This document shows positions 52,720 to 62,420 of a DNA stretch of 64,000 nucleotides, one piece after another. A model generated the notes under the pieces. The model had not been told where the DNA came from, made no database searches, and was given only the letters and a program-made list of their open reading frames with translations. The position numbers and the translations under genes were made by a program. The DNA comes from Paludibacter sp. (GTDB taxonomy: Bacteria > Bacteroidota > Bacteroidia > Bacteroidales > Paludibacteraceae), in contig NZ_WASO01000009.1 in the NCBI RefSeq assembly GCF_009712605.1, forward strand, positions 304,349 through 368,348. The letters are read 5' to 3'. Every line of letters starts with the position of its first letter. The stretch's first letter is position 1.

Positions 52720-55152
52720 CTAATCGTCATCCTTATCTTTTTGCTGAACATTCAAAAATGCCGATCTCATCGGTGCAGGAGCTTTGGCATTTTTGAGACC
52801 CTGCCACAATATTTCATTAAAGACAAGATCGGGCACCTGATCTTCTTTTGTCCAGTTGAACTTATCTGAAAGGGCCGATAGTTTTTTATCAAATGGATTC
52901 TTATCATCAAGATTGATATTCGAAGGCAAATGCTCATACGAAGCCAAATCAGGCGTTGATGTGAAACAGCGCCACAAAGGCGTTGCTGCTGCATCGTATT
53001 GCGTCATGGGTGGCAATCCTAAAATCAGCTCCATTGTACGCAAAATGCCACTGGTGGAATACATGGTATGATCCACAAAGTGTCGCCTAACGTAAGGACT
53101 GACAATATAAGCCGGACTTCTGTGCGCATCCACATGATCAGGACCATTCTGTGCATCATCTTCTACTATAAAAATAGCAGATTCTTTCCATACCGGACTC
53201 TTCGAGATATGCTCAACAAATAATCCTACTGCCAGGTCATTGTCCGCAGCAAAAGCATAGGGAGTCGGTTTCCCCGCACGCATACCTTCCGTATGATCGC
53301 AAACAAAACGAACCGTCGAAAAGCGAGGCAATGCATTTTTTGCAACCAACGAATCGAAATCCGCTTTCCACTGATTAAAACGTGTCGTATCGCGCACCGC
53401 CAGATCAAAGCCCGTAAAATGAGCAACATGTCCTTTTAGCACCGGAATGTTCGGTTTGTAATTATCGGCAAACTCGCCATAAGTACGATAAGTCACGTTA
53501 TGCCTTTTACATAAATCCCAGATAAATCCATCGCGATTATTAGCAATAGCCCGATTACCTTCCGCATCATAGCGTCCGCCTCTTCCGCCGTAATAAGTAG
53601 GCCATGTTTTTTCAAGATAATCTGTTGCATAAGCTCCTGTACTCCAGTTATGCCCATCGGCGCTCACTTCCGCATCTACGTAAAAATTATCCAGCAGCAC
53701 AAACCGATCAACCAAATCGTGTTGATTAGGTGTGATTTTCTCACCAAACAGCACCAGCGTCGTATCGCCATTTCCGGCTTTCACGTCGCCAAGTACCTGA
53801 TCGTAGGTTCGATTTTCCTTTATCACGTAAAACACATGTTTAATAGGCGACACATCTCCCACCTTCATGGGTATCGGATTACCAACCTCGCCCGGAGCAT
53901 TCAGCTCCTTTTCTTTTGAATAAGGCGTATTTTGATATACCTGTTGAGAATACAGACTTAACAAATTTGCCGATGGTTCTTTCAAAATACTCATCGAGCC
54001 GGTTAACAGACCCGCAATATACTGAACTTTAACTGGCTTTGAACTATCTCCCTGCTGATAGGTCACTGTTTCTTTTTTCATTGTCGGGTTCGGCCCTAAA
54101 GGATTTGGCAAAGAGGTCAATCCTTTGGCATTCGTCACAAAGATATTTTTGCCTACCACCTTCACATTTGAGGGATACCACCCTACCGGAATAAAACCTT
54201 TCGCCTTGCTCTCCGGAGTTTTGGAGACATCAAACACTGCCAGACAATTGTTATCGGCATTGGCAATATAAAGCATTTTCCCGTTTTCACTAAGGGCTAG
54301 TCCATTTGTTGTAGAACCACTCGGAGCATTCGGATACAAAGCTGCATTCAACGTTTCCACCACTTCATTTTTTCTTGTATCAATTACAGAAACCGTATTA
54401 TCATTGGCATTAGCCACAAACAGGAAATGTCCGTTTTTGGCCAGGCACATCTCGTTGGGATTACTGCCTACCGGAATTTCTGCCGTAATAGTATTCTGGT
54501 CACAATCGTAAACTTTCACTTTTCGTCCACCCCACACACTAATATAGAGTTTTTTATTGTCCGCCGACAACAAACAAGTATAAGCTTCATTGCCTAAAGA
54601 TAGCACATGCAACACGGTTTTGGAATCCGGATTAACCACATAAAGTGAATTATTTTCACGAGTAACAACGTAAAGACGGTTCCGTTTGCTATCAAGCGCC
54701 ATTCCGGCCGGTGAAATTTTTTGTGGCCATGGTTTGCCTAACCGAATTGTATCTCCGGCATGCAATCCACTTCCCGAAACCTGATAACGGTAAATGGCAT
54801 TATCATTTCCTCCGGAAACAAACAAGCTACGATTATCCGGACTAAAAGCCAATCCATACCAAGCCTTTGCAATCGGCATTGATGCAATCTTTTCTTCTTT
54901 AGCAACATCAATCAGGTCAATAGTCTGGGTACTTTGCCCATTATTGGTAACCGCTATCCAACGCTTATTATGACTCACTGCCATATTCAGCGGTAAATCG
55001 CCCAACGTAATATTTTTCCCGACAGGTGTGATTGTCCATCCATTGGGCAATTTCACTTTGGAAGGAAATAACACGTTTGTTTTCTGCGCAAAAAGAGTCA
55101 GCGAAATCCCGGCGCACGCCAACACAAAGCAACATCGAGTTATATTCATCAT
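52720..55152 (-). CDS. YncE-like beta-propeller fused to a phosphoesterase (PF04185-type)
   Basis: An 810-residue exported protein; ATG at 55152, since the frame's first codon two positions upstream is TTG. Signal peptide TRCCFVLACAGISLTLFAQ. The first half is a seven-bladed YncE-type propeller (WYGLAFSPDNRSLFVSGGND, NEMCLAKNGHFLFVANANDN, GLALSENGKMLYIANADNNC). The second half is a phosphoesterase/alkaline-phosphatase superfamily domain: VFYVIKENRTYDQVLGDV, FVLLDNFYVDAEVSADGHNW and FIVEDDAQNGPDHVDAHRSP, which supply the metal-binding Asp and His residues. The substrate is unknown. It lies 23 bases after the PBP4 gene. Confidence 0.9.
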   Translation of the reverse strand: MMNITRCCFVLACAGISLTLFAQKTNVLFPSKVKLPNGWTITPVGKNITLGDLPLNMAVSHNKRWIAVTNNGQSTQTIDLIDVAKEEKIASMPIAKAWYGLAFSPDNRSLFVSGGNDNAIYRYQVSGSGLHAGDTIRLGKPWPQKISPAGMALDSKRNRLYVVTRENNSLYVVNPDSKTVLHVLSLGNEAYTCLLSADNKKLYISVWGGRKVKVYDCDQNTITAEIPVGSNPNEMCLAKNGHFLFVANANDNTVSVIDTRKNEVVETLNAALYPNAPSGSTTNGLALSENGKMLYIANADNNCLAVFDVSKTPESKAKGFIPVGWYPSNVKVVGKNIFVTNAKGLTSLPNPLGPNPTMKKETVTYQQGDSSKPVKVQYIAGLLTGSMSILKEPSANLLSLYSQQVYQNTPYSKEKELNAPGEVGNPIPMKVGDVSPIKHVFYVIKENRTYDQVLGDVKAGNGDTTLVLFGEKITPNQHDLVDRFVLLDNFYVDAEVSADGHNWSTGAYATDYLEKTWPTYYGGRGGRYDAEGNRAIANNRDGFIWDLCKRHNVTYRTYGEFADNYKPNIPVLKGHVAHFTGFDLAVRDTTRFNQWKADFDSLVAKNALPRFSTVRFVCDHTEGMRAGKPTPYAFAADNDLAVGLFVEHISKSPVWKESAIFIVEDDAQNGPDHVDAHRSPAYIVSPYVRRHFVDHTMYSTSGILRTMELILGLPPMTQYDAAATPLWRCFTSTPDLASYEHLPSNINLDDKNPFDKKLSALSDKFNWTKEDQVPDLVFNEILWQGLKNAKAPAPMRSAFLNVQQKDKDDD

Positions 55153-55175
55153 ATTCAATCATTTATCATCATTAC

Positions 55176-56591
55176 TCATCGCACACTCAAAAGCAACTGT
55201 TCTATCATCTTTCGGGCTTCGGTAGAACTTCCTGTGTAGTTATTTACCATAACAGAGAATGCGTACTCCTTATTACTCAGCTCCATATAACCGGAGTAGC
55301 AAAGCACTCTTCTGATAGAACCGCTTTTCGCCATCACCTTCCCGGCAAGAGGAGTACCGTCAAGTAATTTTTTGAGCGTACCACTTTGTCCGGCAACAGG
55401 AAGAGACTTAAAAAACGCGTCTTTATATTTACTCTGAGTTCTCATATAGGAAAGCAATTCGACAAAAAAGCGGGGTGAAACACCATTCATTGGAGACATT
55501 CCGCAACCATCGTGCTGAAACAGTGTTGAAACATCCGCTCCATGCTGTTTCCAGAAATCGCGTACAACCCGGGTTGCCTCATCTCTTGTTGCCACAGCAT
55601 TATTAATCAGCGCCAGTCTTTTGAAGATATGTTCCGCGTACAGGTTATTACTCTGCATGTTGGTTTCCTTTACAATTTCAGCAAGCGTGGGCGACTGATG
55701 GACAAAGAAACGCGTATGATGGTCGCTGTTTTGAAACTCATCCAAAGGTGCACCGGACACAGCAACACCAGCTCCGTTGAGCTTTTCTGTCAACAAAGTT
55801 GCCAACTTAAGCGGAGGATTAGGCATATCTCCATGAATACTAAACTGTTCCCGGTTAGAAGGAATTGTACCTGTTATATAGCGCTCGTTACTAAATGGAG
55901 CTCCATGCAAATAGCCATCGTCGTCATCTTCTCCTGTTTTCCCGGCCTTCAACATATTATGGAAGACCATTTCGTACATAGGAGGTGTTGTTCCCAAAAT
56001 CTGCGGAGTGGTACCCGGAGCTCCGGTTTTGAAATGAATAGCATACATGTTATCATAAACCGAAAGACCAAAAACTCCTGCTGCAAAGTAATTTCCCATA
56101 TTTTCCCAAGTCCAGTCGGGAGGTGTCACCTCCTTGTCGAATGCAGAAACGTTCGCAACGACATGCCCCAATACAGTTTTAATGCCGGCTTTCTGCACTG
56201 CGTCCACCCAACGCTGGATAAAGTCATGATCATTAAAAACTTCCGAACCGATAGTTGGATCGCCAGTGCCGACAATATAAATATTTCCATGAAGAACACC
56301 TTGCGCATCAATGGTTCCGTCATATTCGAGTGGCGTTTCGAATCGAAAATCAGCCCCCAATAACTCAAGAGCTGTAGCCGTCGTTATCAGTTTCATATTG
56401 GATGCCGGCATCAGACTCTTTTCGCTGCGATAATCCAGCACCACTTTCCCACTCTTGACATCCTTCACCAAAACAGCCAGATTACCTCCCTTAAAATTAG
56501 GAGCTTCCACAAAATGTTTCACCCCCTGATTCAGAGCACTTACGAGGCACGCATCAAACATCAAAAAAGCAAATAACAGTATTTTCTTCAT
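55176..56591 (-). CDS. dacB: D-alanyl-D-alanine carboxypeptidase/endopeptidase (PBP4, S13)
   Basis: A 471-residue penicillin-binding protein from the ATG at 56591 (MKKILLFAFLMFDACLVSAL), which begins a signal peptide. The S13 triad is complete: S64-N-M-K67 (PASNMKLITT), SNN in ETNMQSNNLYAEHIF and the KSG box in GKVMAKSGSIRRVLC. It trims and cuts peptide cross-links of peptidoglycan in the periplasm. A region of about 150 residues is inserted between SxxK and SNN, as in the DacB family. Confidence 0.94.
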   Translation of the reverse strand: MKKILLFAFLMFDACLVSALNQGVKHFVEAPNFKGGNLAVLVKDVKSGKVVLDYRSEKSLMPASNMKLITTATALELLGADFRFETPLEYDGTIDAQGVLHGNIYIVGTGDPTIGSEVFNDHDFIQRWVDAVQKAGIKTVLGHVVANVSAFDKEVTPPDWTWENMGNYFAAGVFGLSVYDNMYAIHFKTGAPGTTPQILGTTPPMYEMVFHNMLKAGKTGEDDDDGYLHGAPFSNERYITGTIPSNREQFSIHGDMPNPPLKLATLLTEKLNGAGVAVSGAPLDEFQNSDHHTRFFVHQSPTLAEIVKETNMQSNNLYAEHIFKRLALINNAVATRDEATRVVRDFWKQHGADVSTLFQHDGCGMSPMNGVSPRFFVELLSYMRTQSKYKDAFFKSLPVAGQSGTLKKLLDGTPLAGKVMAKSGSIRRVLCYSGYMELSNKEYAFSVMVNNYTGSSTEARKMIEQLLLSVR

Positions 56592-56773
56592 AAATTTTAT
56601 TCTTAAATAAAAGGAATACAAATGTACTTCTTTTGAAGAAGTTCCTGCAATCTTTGCTGGAATTTATCAATACTTTAATAAGGCCGTTCAACCCCAAAAT
56701 ATCCATGCGATCATATTCTGTATTTTGCCCTATATTCCATACAGTTTGAATTGGACAGTATTTGTTTTTTTGC

Positions 56774-56781
56774 TAAATTTG
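56774..56781 (+). promoter_or_regulatory. Possible -7 element of purL
   Basis: TAAATTTG (TAnnTTTG match) about 30 bases before the purL ATG. The nearest upstream TTTG is 25 bases away, longer than usual spacing. Confidence 0.4.
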
Positions 56782-56810
56782 CAGGATTGAAAATCATTTC
56801 AACCCCTCAC

Positions 56811-59800
56811 ATGATAACATTTTTCAAATCCCCTGACAGTCACATAATTGCTGTCCAATCCAAAGAGGCTTTCACCTCGTCTGACCTTGAGAAATTAACC
56901 TGGTTATTCGAGAATGCCACCGTTGTGCAAGAAGATGAAATCATTGGCACTTTCATAGGCCCACGCCGCGAAATGATAACGCCGTGGAGTACAAATGCCG
57001 TCGAAATTACTCAGAACATGGGAATTGACGGCATTTTGCGTATAGAAGAGTTCTTCCCCGCCGATGCGCAGGATGACCATGACCCGATGTTGCAACGTGT
57101 TTATGCTCGCTTAACGCAGGACATTTTCACCATCAGCAAAACTCCGGATCCTATCCGCTACATCGACGATATCGCTTCTTATAACAAAAGCGAAGGACTT
57201 GCTTTGAATGACGATGAAATTGAATACCTTAACGGCGTAAGTGAAAAAATCGGGCGCAAACTGACTGACAGCGAAGTATTCGGATTCTCTCAGGTAAATT
57301 CGGAACACTGTCGTCATAAAATATTCAACGGTCAATATATTATCGACGGAGAAGAAAAACCTTCTACTCTTTTCCAACTGATCAAAAAAACATCGACCAC
57401 CAATCCCAACAAACTTGTTTCAGCCTACAAAGACAACGTTGCTTTCAGCGAAGGCCCTATTGTTGAACAATTTGCACCGAACGAAAGCGAAAAACCGGGA
57501 TTTTTTGAAACAAAACCTTTTGAATCGGTTATTTCTCTGAAAGCCGAAACACATAACTTCCCAACCACAGTAGAACCTTTCAACGGAGCCGCAACCGGTA
57601 CCGGAGGAGAAATCCGCGACCGTCTCGGTGGTGGAAAAGCAAGCTTACCCATTGCCGGCACTGCGGTTTACATGACCTCTTACGCCCGCAATGATGCTTC
57701 ACGTACCTGGGAACAAAACATTCCTGCCCGCAAATGGCTATACCAAACTCCGGAACAAATCCTTATCAAAGCTTCAAACGGAGCAAGCGATTTTGGAAAT
57801 AAATTCGGACAACCGCTTATCTGTGGATCTTTACTGACTTTTGAACATACAGAAAACGGCAAAGAATATGGTTACGACAAAGTAATTATGCAGGCCGGTG
57901 GTGTAGGTTATGCAAAAAAGAAAGATTGCCTCAAAGGCGAACCTCAACCCGGTCAGAAAGTAATTGTGATGGGTGGCGACAACTACCGCATCGGTATGGG
58001 CGGTGGCGCTGTATCATCGGTAGACACAGGACAATACGACAATTCTATCGAATTAAATGCTGTTCAACGTGCCAACCCTGAAATGCAAAAACGCGTTGCC
58101 AACGTGATTCGTGCACTGGCTGAAGCGGACGAAACACCTATTGTTTCTATCCACGACCACGGCGCAGGTGGACACCTGAACTGCCTCTCCGAATTGGTAG
58201 AAGCTACCGGTGGCAAAATCGACATGAGCCAACTTCCTGTAGGCGACCCTACCCTTTCGGCCAAAGAAATTATTGGTAACGAAAGTCAGGAACGCATGGG
58301 CTTGCTGGTGGAAGAAAAAGAAATTGAACATATCCGCAAAATTGCAGAACGCGAACGCGCTCCGATGTACGTGGTTGGCGAAACAACCGGCGATATGCAA
58401 TTTGTTTTTGAACAAAAAGACGGCGAACGTCCTATCGACCTGCGTTTGGATTACATGATCGGCAAACCGCCTCGCACTATCATTACCGATACTACCAACG
58501 ACGAAAAATATGCACCGGTAGCCGCTGACGCTACTCAGGTTTACAAATACATCGAAAACGTACTGCAACTTGAAAGTGTTGCCTGCAAAGACTGGCTGAC
58601 CAACAAAGTTGACCGTTCGGTAACCGGTAAAATTGCCAAACAACAGACAGCCGGTGAAATTCAGTTACCATTGAATGACGTTGCTGTAGTTGCTCTCGAC
58701 TACCGTGGCAAAGCAGGTATCGCAACCTCCATCGGCCATGCTTCAATGGCTGCACTGGTTGACCCGGAAGCCGGTTCTGTTCTTGCAATTGCCGAATCGC
58801 TCACCAATTTAGTATGGGCTCCCCTTGCCGATGGTTTGAAGAGCGTTTCTCTCAGTGCCAACTGGATGTGGCCTTGCAAAAACCCGGGTGAAGATTCACG
58901 TTTGTATCGTGCTGTTGAGGCTTGCAGCCGTTTTGCCTGCGAATTAGGCATCAACATTCCTACCGGAAAAGACAGTCTCTCGATGACGCAGAAATACGGA
59001 GACGAAAAAGTGTTATCCCCTGGTACCGTTATTATCTCTGCCGCAGGTGAAGTGAGCGATATCCGCAAAACGATTTCTCCGGTACTGGTTAATGACCCTG
59101 ACTCGACTCTTTACCTGATTGATTTTTCGAATACCGATTTACAATTGGGAGGTTCGGCATTGGCACAAACATTGAATTTACTTGGCGATGCAACACCAAA
59201 CGTAAGCAGCGCTGCTTATTTCAGTCGGGCATTCAACGCCGTTCAAACATTGATCAACAAGGGCTTGGTTCTGGCCGGACACGATATTTCTGCCGGCGGT
59301 CTTCTCACTGCTCTGCTCGAAATGTGCTTTGCTAACACTAAAGGCGGTTTACAGGTCAACCTGAACAACGTTTCCGAAAAAATCATCGGCGAACTGGAAC
59401 TGCTCTTTGCAGAAAATCCTGCCGTATTGGTTCAGGTAAAAGATACCAAAGCGGTAGAAGCAGTATTGAACGAAAGCAGTATTTATTACGCTGCAATTGC
59501 AAAACCGGTGGAAGAACGATATGTTTCTGTAGGATATAACGATTTCAAATTCAAATTCGACATCGATCGTCTTCGCTATCTTTGGTACAAACCGTCGTAT
59601 CTGCTCGACCGCAGACAAAGCGGAGAAGCTTGTGCAAAAGCCCGTTTTGACAATTATAAAAACCAACCGCTTCAGTTCAGTTTCAACAAAGACTTCAGCG
59701 GCCAAATGAGTCAATATGGCATTTCTCCCGATCGCAAACCATCAGGCGTCAAAGCTGCCATTATCCGCGAAAAAGGAACCAATGGCGAACGTGAAATGGC

Positions 59801-60497
59801 GTATGCACTCTACCTTGCCGGGTTTGATGTGAAAGACGTTCATGCTACCGACCTTGCTACCGGACGTGAGACGCTGGAAGATGTCAACTTCGTTGTTTTC
59901 TGTGGCGGTTTCTCCAACTCCGACGTATTGGGTTCTGCCAAAGGATGGGCCGGCGGCTTGCTATTCAACGAAAAAGCAAAAGCTGCTATCGACAATTTCT
60001 ATGCCCGTCCCGACACGTTGAGTCTCGGTATCTGCAATGGCTGCCAGTTGATGGTGGAATTGAACCTGCTACACCCGGATCACGCCGAACGTCCGCACAT
60101 GTTGCACAACGATTCGCACAAATTCGAATCTTGCTTTGTAGGTGTGAATATTCCAAAGAACGATTCAGTTCTTTTCAGTTCAATGGCCGGAAGCAGCCTT
60201 GGTATCTGGGTAGCTCACGGAGAAGGCAAGTTCAAGTTCCCGTATGCCGAAAACAAGTACAACATCGTGGCTAAATACAACTACGGCGAATATCCCGGTA
60301 ACCCTAACGGTTCCGATTTTGCTGCAGCTGGTATTTGCTCCGACAACGGTCGCCACCTGGCAATGATGCCTCATCTGGAAAGAGCAATCTTCCCATGGCA
60401 ATGGCCTCACTACCCACTCGACCGCAAAGCAACGGATGAAATCACCCCATGGATCGAAGCATTTGTAAATGCCCGCAAATGGATTGAAAACAAATAA
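56811..60497 (+). CDS. purL: Phosphoribosylformylglycinamidine synthase
   Basis: A 1228-residue single-chain FGAM synthase from the ATG at 56811 (MITFFKSPDSHIIAVQSKEA); a longer frame to 56751 has no family similarity. It has the N-terminal PurS-like part, FSQVNSEHCRHKIFNGQYII, SLKAETHNFPTTVEPFNGAA and GTGGEIRDRLGGG (FGAM synthase core, ATP site), HDISAGGLLTALLEM, and a C-terminal glutaminase with SLGICNGCQLM (nucleophile Cys) and MMPHLERAIFPWQWPHYP. It converts FGAR to FGAM with glutamine and ATP in purine synthesis. It is a single gene with its own terminator. Confidence 0.97.
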   Translation: MITFFKSPDSHIIAVQSKEAFTSSDLEKLTWLFENATVVQEDEIIGTFIGPRREMITPWSTNAVEITQNMGIDGILRIEEFFPADAQDDHDPMLQRVYARLTQDIFTISKTPDPIRYIDDIASYNKSEGLALNDDEIEYLNGVSEKIGRKLTDSEVFGFSQVNSEHCRHKIFNGQYIIDGEEKPSTLFQLIKKTSTTNPNKLVSAYKDNVAFSEGPIVEQFAPNESEKPGFFETKPFESVISLKAETHNFPTTVEPFNGAATGTGGEIRDRLGGGKASLPIAGTAVYMTSYARNDASRTWEQNIPARKWLYQTPEQILIKASNGASDFGNKFGQPLICGSLLTFEHTENGKEYGYDKVIMQAGGVGYAKKKDCLKGEPQPGQKVIVMGGDNYRIGMGGGAVSSVDTGQYDNSIELNAVQRANPEMQKRVANVIRALAEADETPIVSIHDHGAGGHLNCLSELVEATGGKIDMSQLPVGDPTLSAKEIIGNESQERMGLLVEEKEIEHIRKIAERERAPMYVVGETTGDMQFVFEQKDGERPIDLRLDYMIGKPPRTIITDTTNDEKYAPVAADATQVYKYIENVLQLESVACKDWLTNKVDRSVTGKIAKQQTAGEIQLPLNDVAVVALDYRGKAGIATSIGHASMAALVDPEAGSVLAIAESLTNLVWAPLADGLKSVSLSANWMWPCKNPGEDSRLYRAVEACSRFACELGINIPTGKDSLSMTQKYGDEKVLSPGTVIISAAGEVSDIRKTISPVLVNDPDSTLYLIDFSNTDLQLGGSALAQTLNLLGDATPNVSSAAYFSRAFNAVQTLINKGLVLAGHDISAGGLLTALLEMCFANTKGGLQVNLNNVSEKIIGELELLFAENPAVLVQVKDTKAVEAVLNESSIYYAAIAKPVEERYVSVGYNDFKFKFDIDRLRYLWYKPSYLLDRRQSGEACAKARFDNYKNQPLQFSFNKDFSGQMSQYGISPDRKPSGVKAAIIREKGTNGEREMAYALYLAGFDVKDVHATDLATGRETLEDVNFVVFCGGFSNSDVLGSAKGWAGGLLFNEKAKAAIDNFYARPDTLSLGICNGCQLMVELNLLHPDHAERPHMLHNDSHKFESCFVGVNIPKNDSVLFSSMAGSSLGIWVAHGEGKFKFPYAENKYNIVAKYNYGEYPGNPNGSDFAAAGICSDNGRHLAMMPHLERAIFPWQWPHYPLDRKATDEITPWIEAFVNARKWIENK

Positions 60498-60504
60498 TTT
60501 CAGA

Positions 60505-60540
60505 AACGACAAACCCCATCAATCGATGGGGTTTGTTGTT
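60505..60540 (+). terminator. Intrinsic terminator after purL
   Basis: 12-bp perfect core stem ACAAACCCCATC (60509-60520) with GATGGGGTTTGT (60525-60536), loop AATC, extended to about 16 bp with one G-U pair, tail AT-rich. Confidence 0.85.
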
Positions 60541-60780
60541 TTAATCCTTCCGAAAAATATTATTTCAGTCTCAACCCGTCATCCTATTTCCAAGCACTCT
60601 TTGTTTTTTAGGCGTCACTTCTGACAATCAAATCATTCAAATTCGCTTATACTTTGTAAATCAAACGCATAAAAACGATAGAATCATCCAGTAGTAATTA
60701 CAAAACATAACGCTATACGGATAATCAAAAATATTTTATGTTTTTTTTACACAGCTTATTTACATCGCTATTTTATGCTT

Positions 60781-60788
60781 TATCTTTG
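60781..60788 (+). promoter_or_regulatory. -7 promoter element of the sugar-binding lipoprotein gene
   Basis: TATCTTTG, an exact TAnnTTTG match 218 bases before the ATG at 61006, with no good -33 box. The gap 60541-61005 otherwise shows no gene; the implied leader is about 210 bases. Confidence 0.45.
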
Positions 60789-61005
60789 TAAAAAAGACGC
60801 TGTAATTTATTATCTCGGAGTTATCCTTAACCTCTCTGTTTGACCATTAAACGAAAGACTTCTTTGCGTTTAGCAAGCCTGCGCCTCCTTTATAAATCAT
60901 TCATAAATAATTCAATTATACGAACCCCGAAACAACCATCAATTAGCTGATCACGTATTCTGTCGAAATATTTTTCTATTCTCAAACTTTTTAAATTTGA
61001 ATATT

Positions 61006-61956
61006 ATGAAAAAGTATTGGCTATTAATCCCGGTAGTTTGCTTGCTGGCAAGTGTATTATACTCTTGCTCGCACGGCTTGAAAAAGAAAGAAAATATCAT
61101 TATCGCGGTGATTCCCAAAGTTGATAATGAAATTTTCAATCAGGTAAAAGAGAGCGCCATGCAGGCGGGGAAAAAGCTTGGCATTACCGTCACGTGGGAA
61201 GCTCCTACTTCGAACGATGGGGCAAAGCAAAAAGAGTTGATTGAAAACCTGATAAAATACAAAGTAGATGGTATTATTATCAGTTGCAATGACGAAGAAA
61301 TGCTAAGAGAACCCATCAACAAAGCTATCAAAGCAGGTATTAAGGTTGGAACCTTCGATTCTGACTGTGCAAAAAGTGATCGCTTATTCTATGTCGGCTC
61401 TAACAACATCAAGGCAGGCAAAGTTTGCGGCAAAACCATGTTCGAGCTTTTTGACAAAGCAAAGAAAAAACCACAACACATTCTGGTATTGAGCGGAGGA
61501 GTCAACGCCAGCAACATGAAAGAACGCTTTAGTGGATTCCAGATGGAAATGGGAAATGACAAAATCAGCAACGTTATTTATACCTTCGAAATGGAAGGCT
61601 ACGGAGAAGAACTTCTGACCATGAACCTAAAGAAAAATAAAAACATAGACGCCGTCCAGATGATTTGGGGACTTCCGGCACTGAGAGGCGTTGATAGCAT
61701 TCCCGCTCTGTCGAACTTCATGAAAAAAGGAGGAATTGCCGTTTTCTTTGACACATCGAAACCTTTACTGAAATACATCAAAGATCATCCAAACTGTGCT
61801 ACCATGAAGCAGGATTTCCATGGCATGGGCTACTATGCTGTTGAAAACATGTACAATGCCATTATGAAACTTCCATACGAAAAAGAAATGGCCTTTGATG
61901 TGAAAGTTATAGACCAATCGAATGCCGCAGAAGAACTCAAAAACTGGGATAAGTAA
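61006..61956 (+). CDS. Orphan periplasmic sugar-binding lipoprotein (Peripla_BP_4-like)
   Basis: A 316-residue lipoprotein from the ATG at 61006 (MKKYWLLIPVVCLLASVLYS); Cys21 follows the lipobox LYSC. The body matches type I periplasmic binding proteins (ribose/xylose type): NEIFNQVKESAMQAGKKLGI, LIENLIKYKVDGIIISCNDE, INKAIKAGIKVGTFDSDCAK and FYVGSNNIKAGKVCGKTMFE. No ABC permease or ATPase gene is nearby, so it may feed a sensor instead of a transporter. It stands alone between two terminators. Confidence 0.9.
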   Translation: MKKYWLLIPVVCLLASVLYSCSHGLKKKENIIIAVIPKVDNEIFNQVKESAMQAGKKLGITVTWEAPTSNDGAKQKELIENLIKYKVDGIIISCNDEEMLREPINKAIKAGIKVGTFDSDCAKSDRLFYVGSNNIKAGKVCGKTMFELFDKAKKKPQHILVLSGGVNASNMKERFSGFQMEMGNDKISNVIYTFEMEGYGEELLTMNLKKNKNIDAVQMIWGLPALRGVDSIPALSNFMKKGGIAVFFDTSKPLLKYIKDHPNCATMKQDFHGMGYYAVENMYNAIMKLPYEKEMAFDVKVIDQSNAAEELKNWDK

Positions 61957-61974
61957 CCAAAATCCAATCATCAG

Positions 61975-62014
61975 GAAAGTCCGGCAACTAATGGTTTGCC
62001 GGACTTTCTTTTTT
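61975..62014 (+). terminator. Intrinsic terminator after sugar-binding lipoprotein gene
   Basis: Perfect 13-bp stem GAAAGTCCGGCAA (61975-61987) with TTGCCGGACTTTC (61996-62008), 8-base loop, followed by six T. Confidence 0.93.
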
Positions 62015-62420
62015 AAAGCACTTCTTATTCTGGCATTACTATCCTAGCATACAACACAACCACAGTCCTACGCATTTTATTGCATCAAGGAGAAGATTCA
62101 AAACATGGGTTTCCGCTCAAAAATAACAAAAAGGACAGGTCAGAAATCAGTTCTCTGAATTCTCAGCTTCTTCCCCGATCAACCAAATCACACTTACAAT
62201 CTTTATTATCTTCGACCATTCTCGTATATATGAAAAGTCAGATTACAAGCGATAACAGAACCATCTTAGAAGAACGAAAGACACCGCACAACTCCACTCA
62301 GAAAAAAAGATTAGCAGAAATAATAAAAAACAGAGAGCCCGCATAACAATGTGCAGACTCCCCAATTTCAGGTTTCGACCTATGAATAGGCCAAACCTTC
62401 TTAGTGTGATTATTTATTCT
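62015..62420. other. Intergenic region without convincing gene
   Basis: Between the terminator and the convergent T9SS protein gene. It contains an 88-codon open frame (62080-62346) without recognisable domains, start context or neighbours, which I do not call a gene. A stem at about 62374-62400 (GGTTTCGACCTAT with ATAGGCCAAACC, one G-U pair and one bulge) could form but lacks a T-run on either strand. Confidence 0.5.

Noticed and set aside
58053..58643. 196-codon antisense frame inside purL
   Set aside because: Shadow of the PurL reading frame; Phe- and Val-rich translation without domain similarity.
60992..60999. TAAATTTG directly before the sugar-binding lipoprotein ATG as a promoter
   Set aside because: It would place transcription at the start codon itself, and no -33 box exists; the TATCTTTG at 60781 is more plausible.
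62080..62346. 88-codon open frame between the sugar-binding protein and the T9SS protein
   Set aside because: No domain, no hydrophobic pattern, poor start context, composition like noncoding DNA.
62374..62400. Hairpin before the end of the T9SS protein gene as a terminator
   Set aside because: The stem has a bulge and a G-U pair and there is no T-run on either strand.
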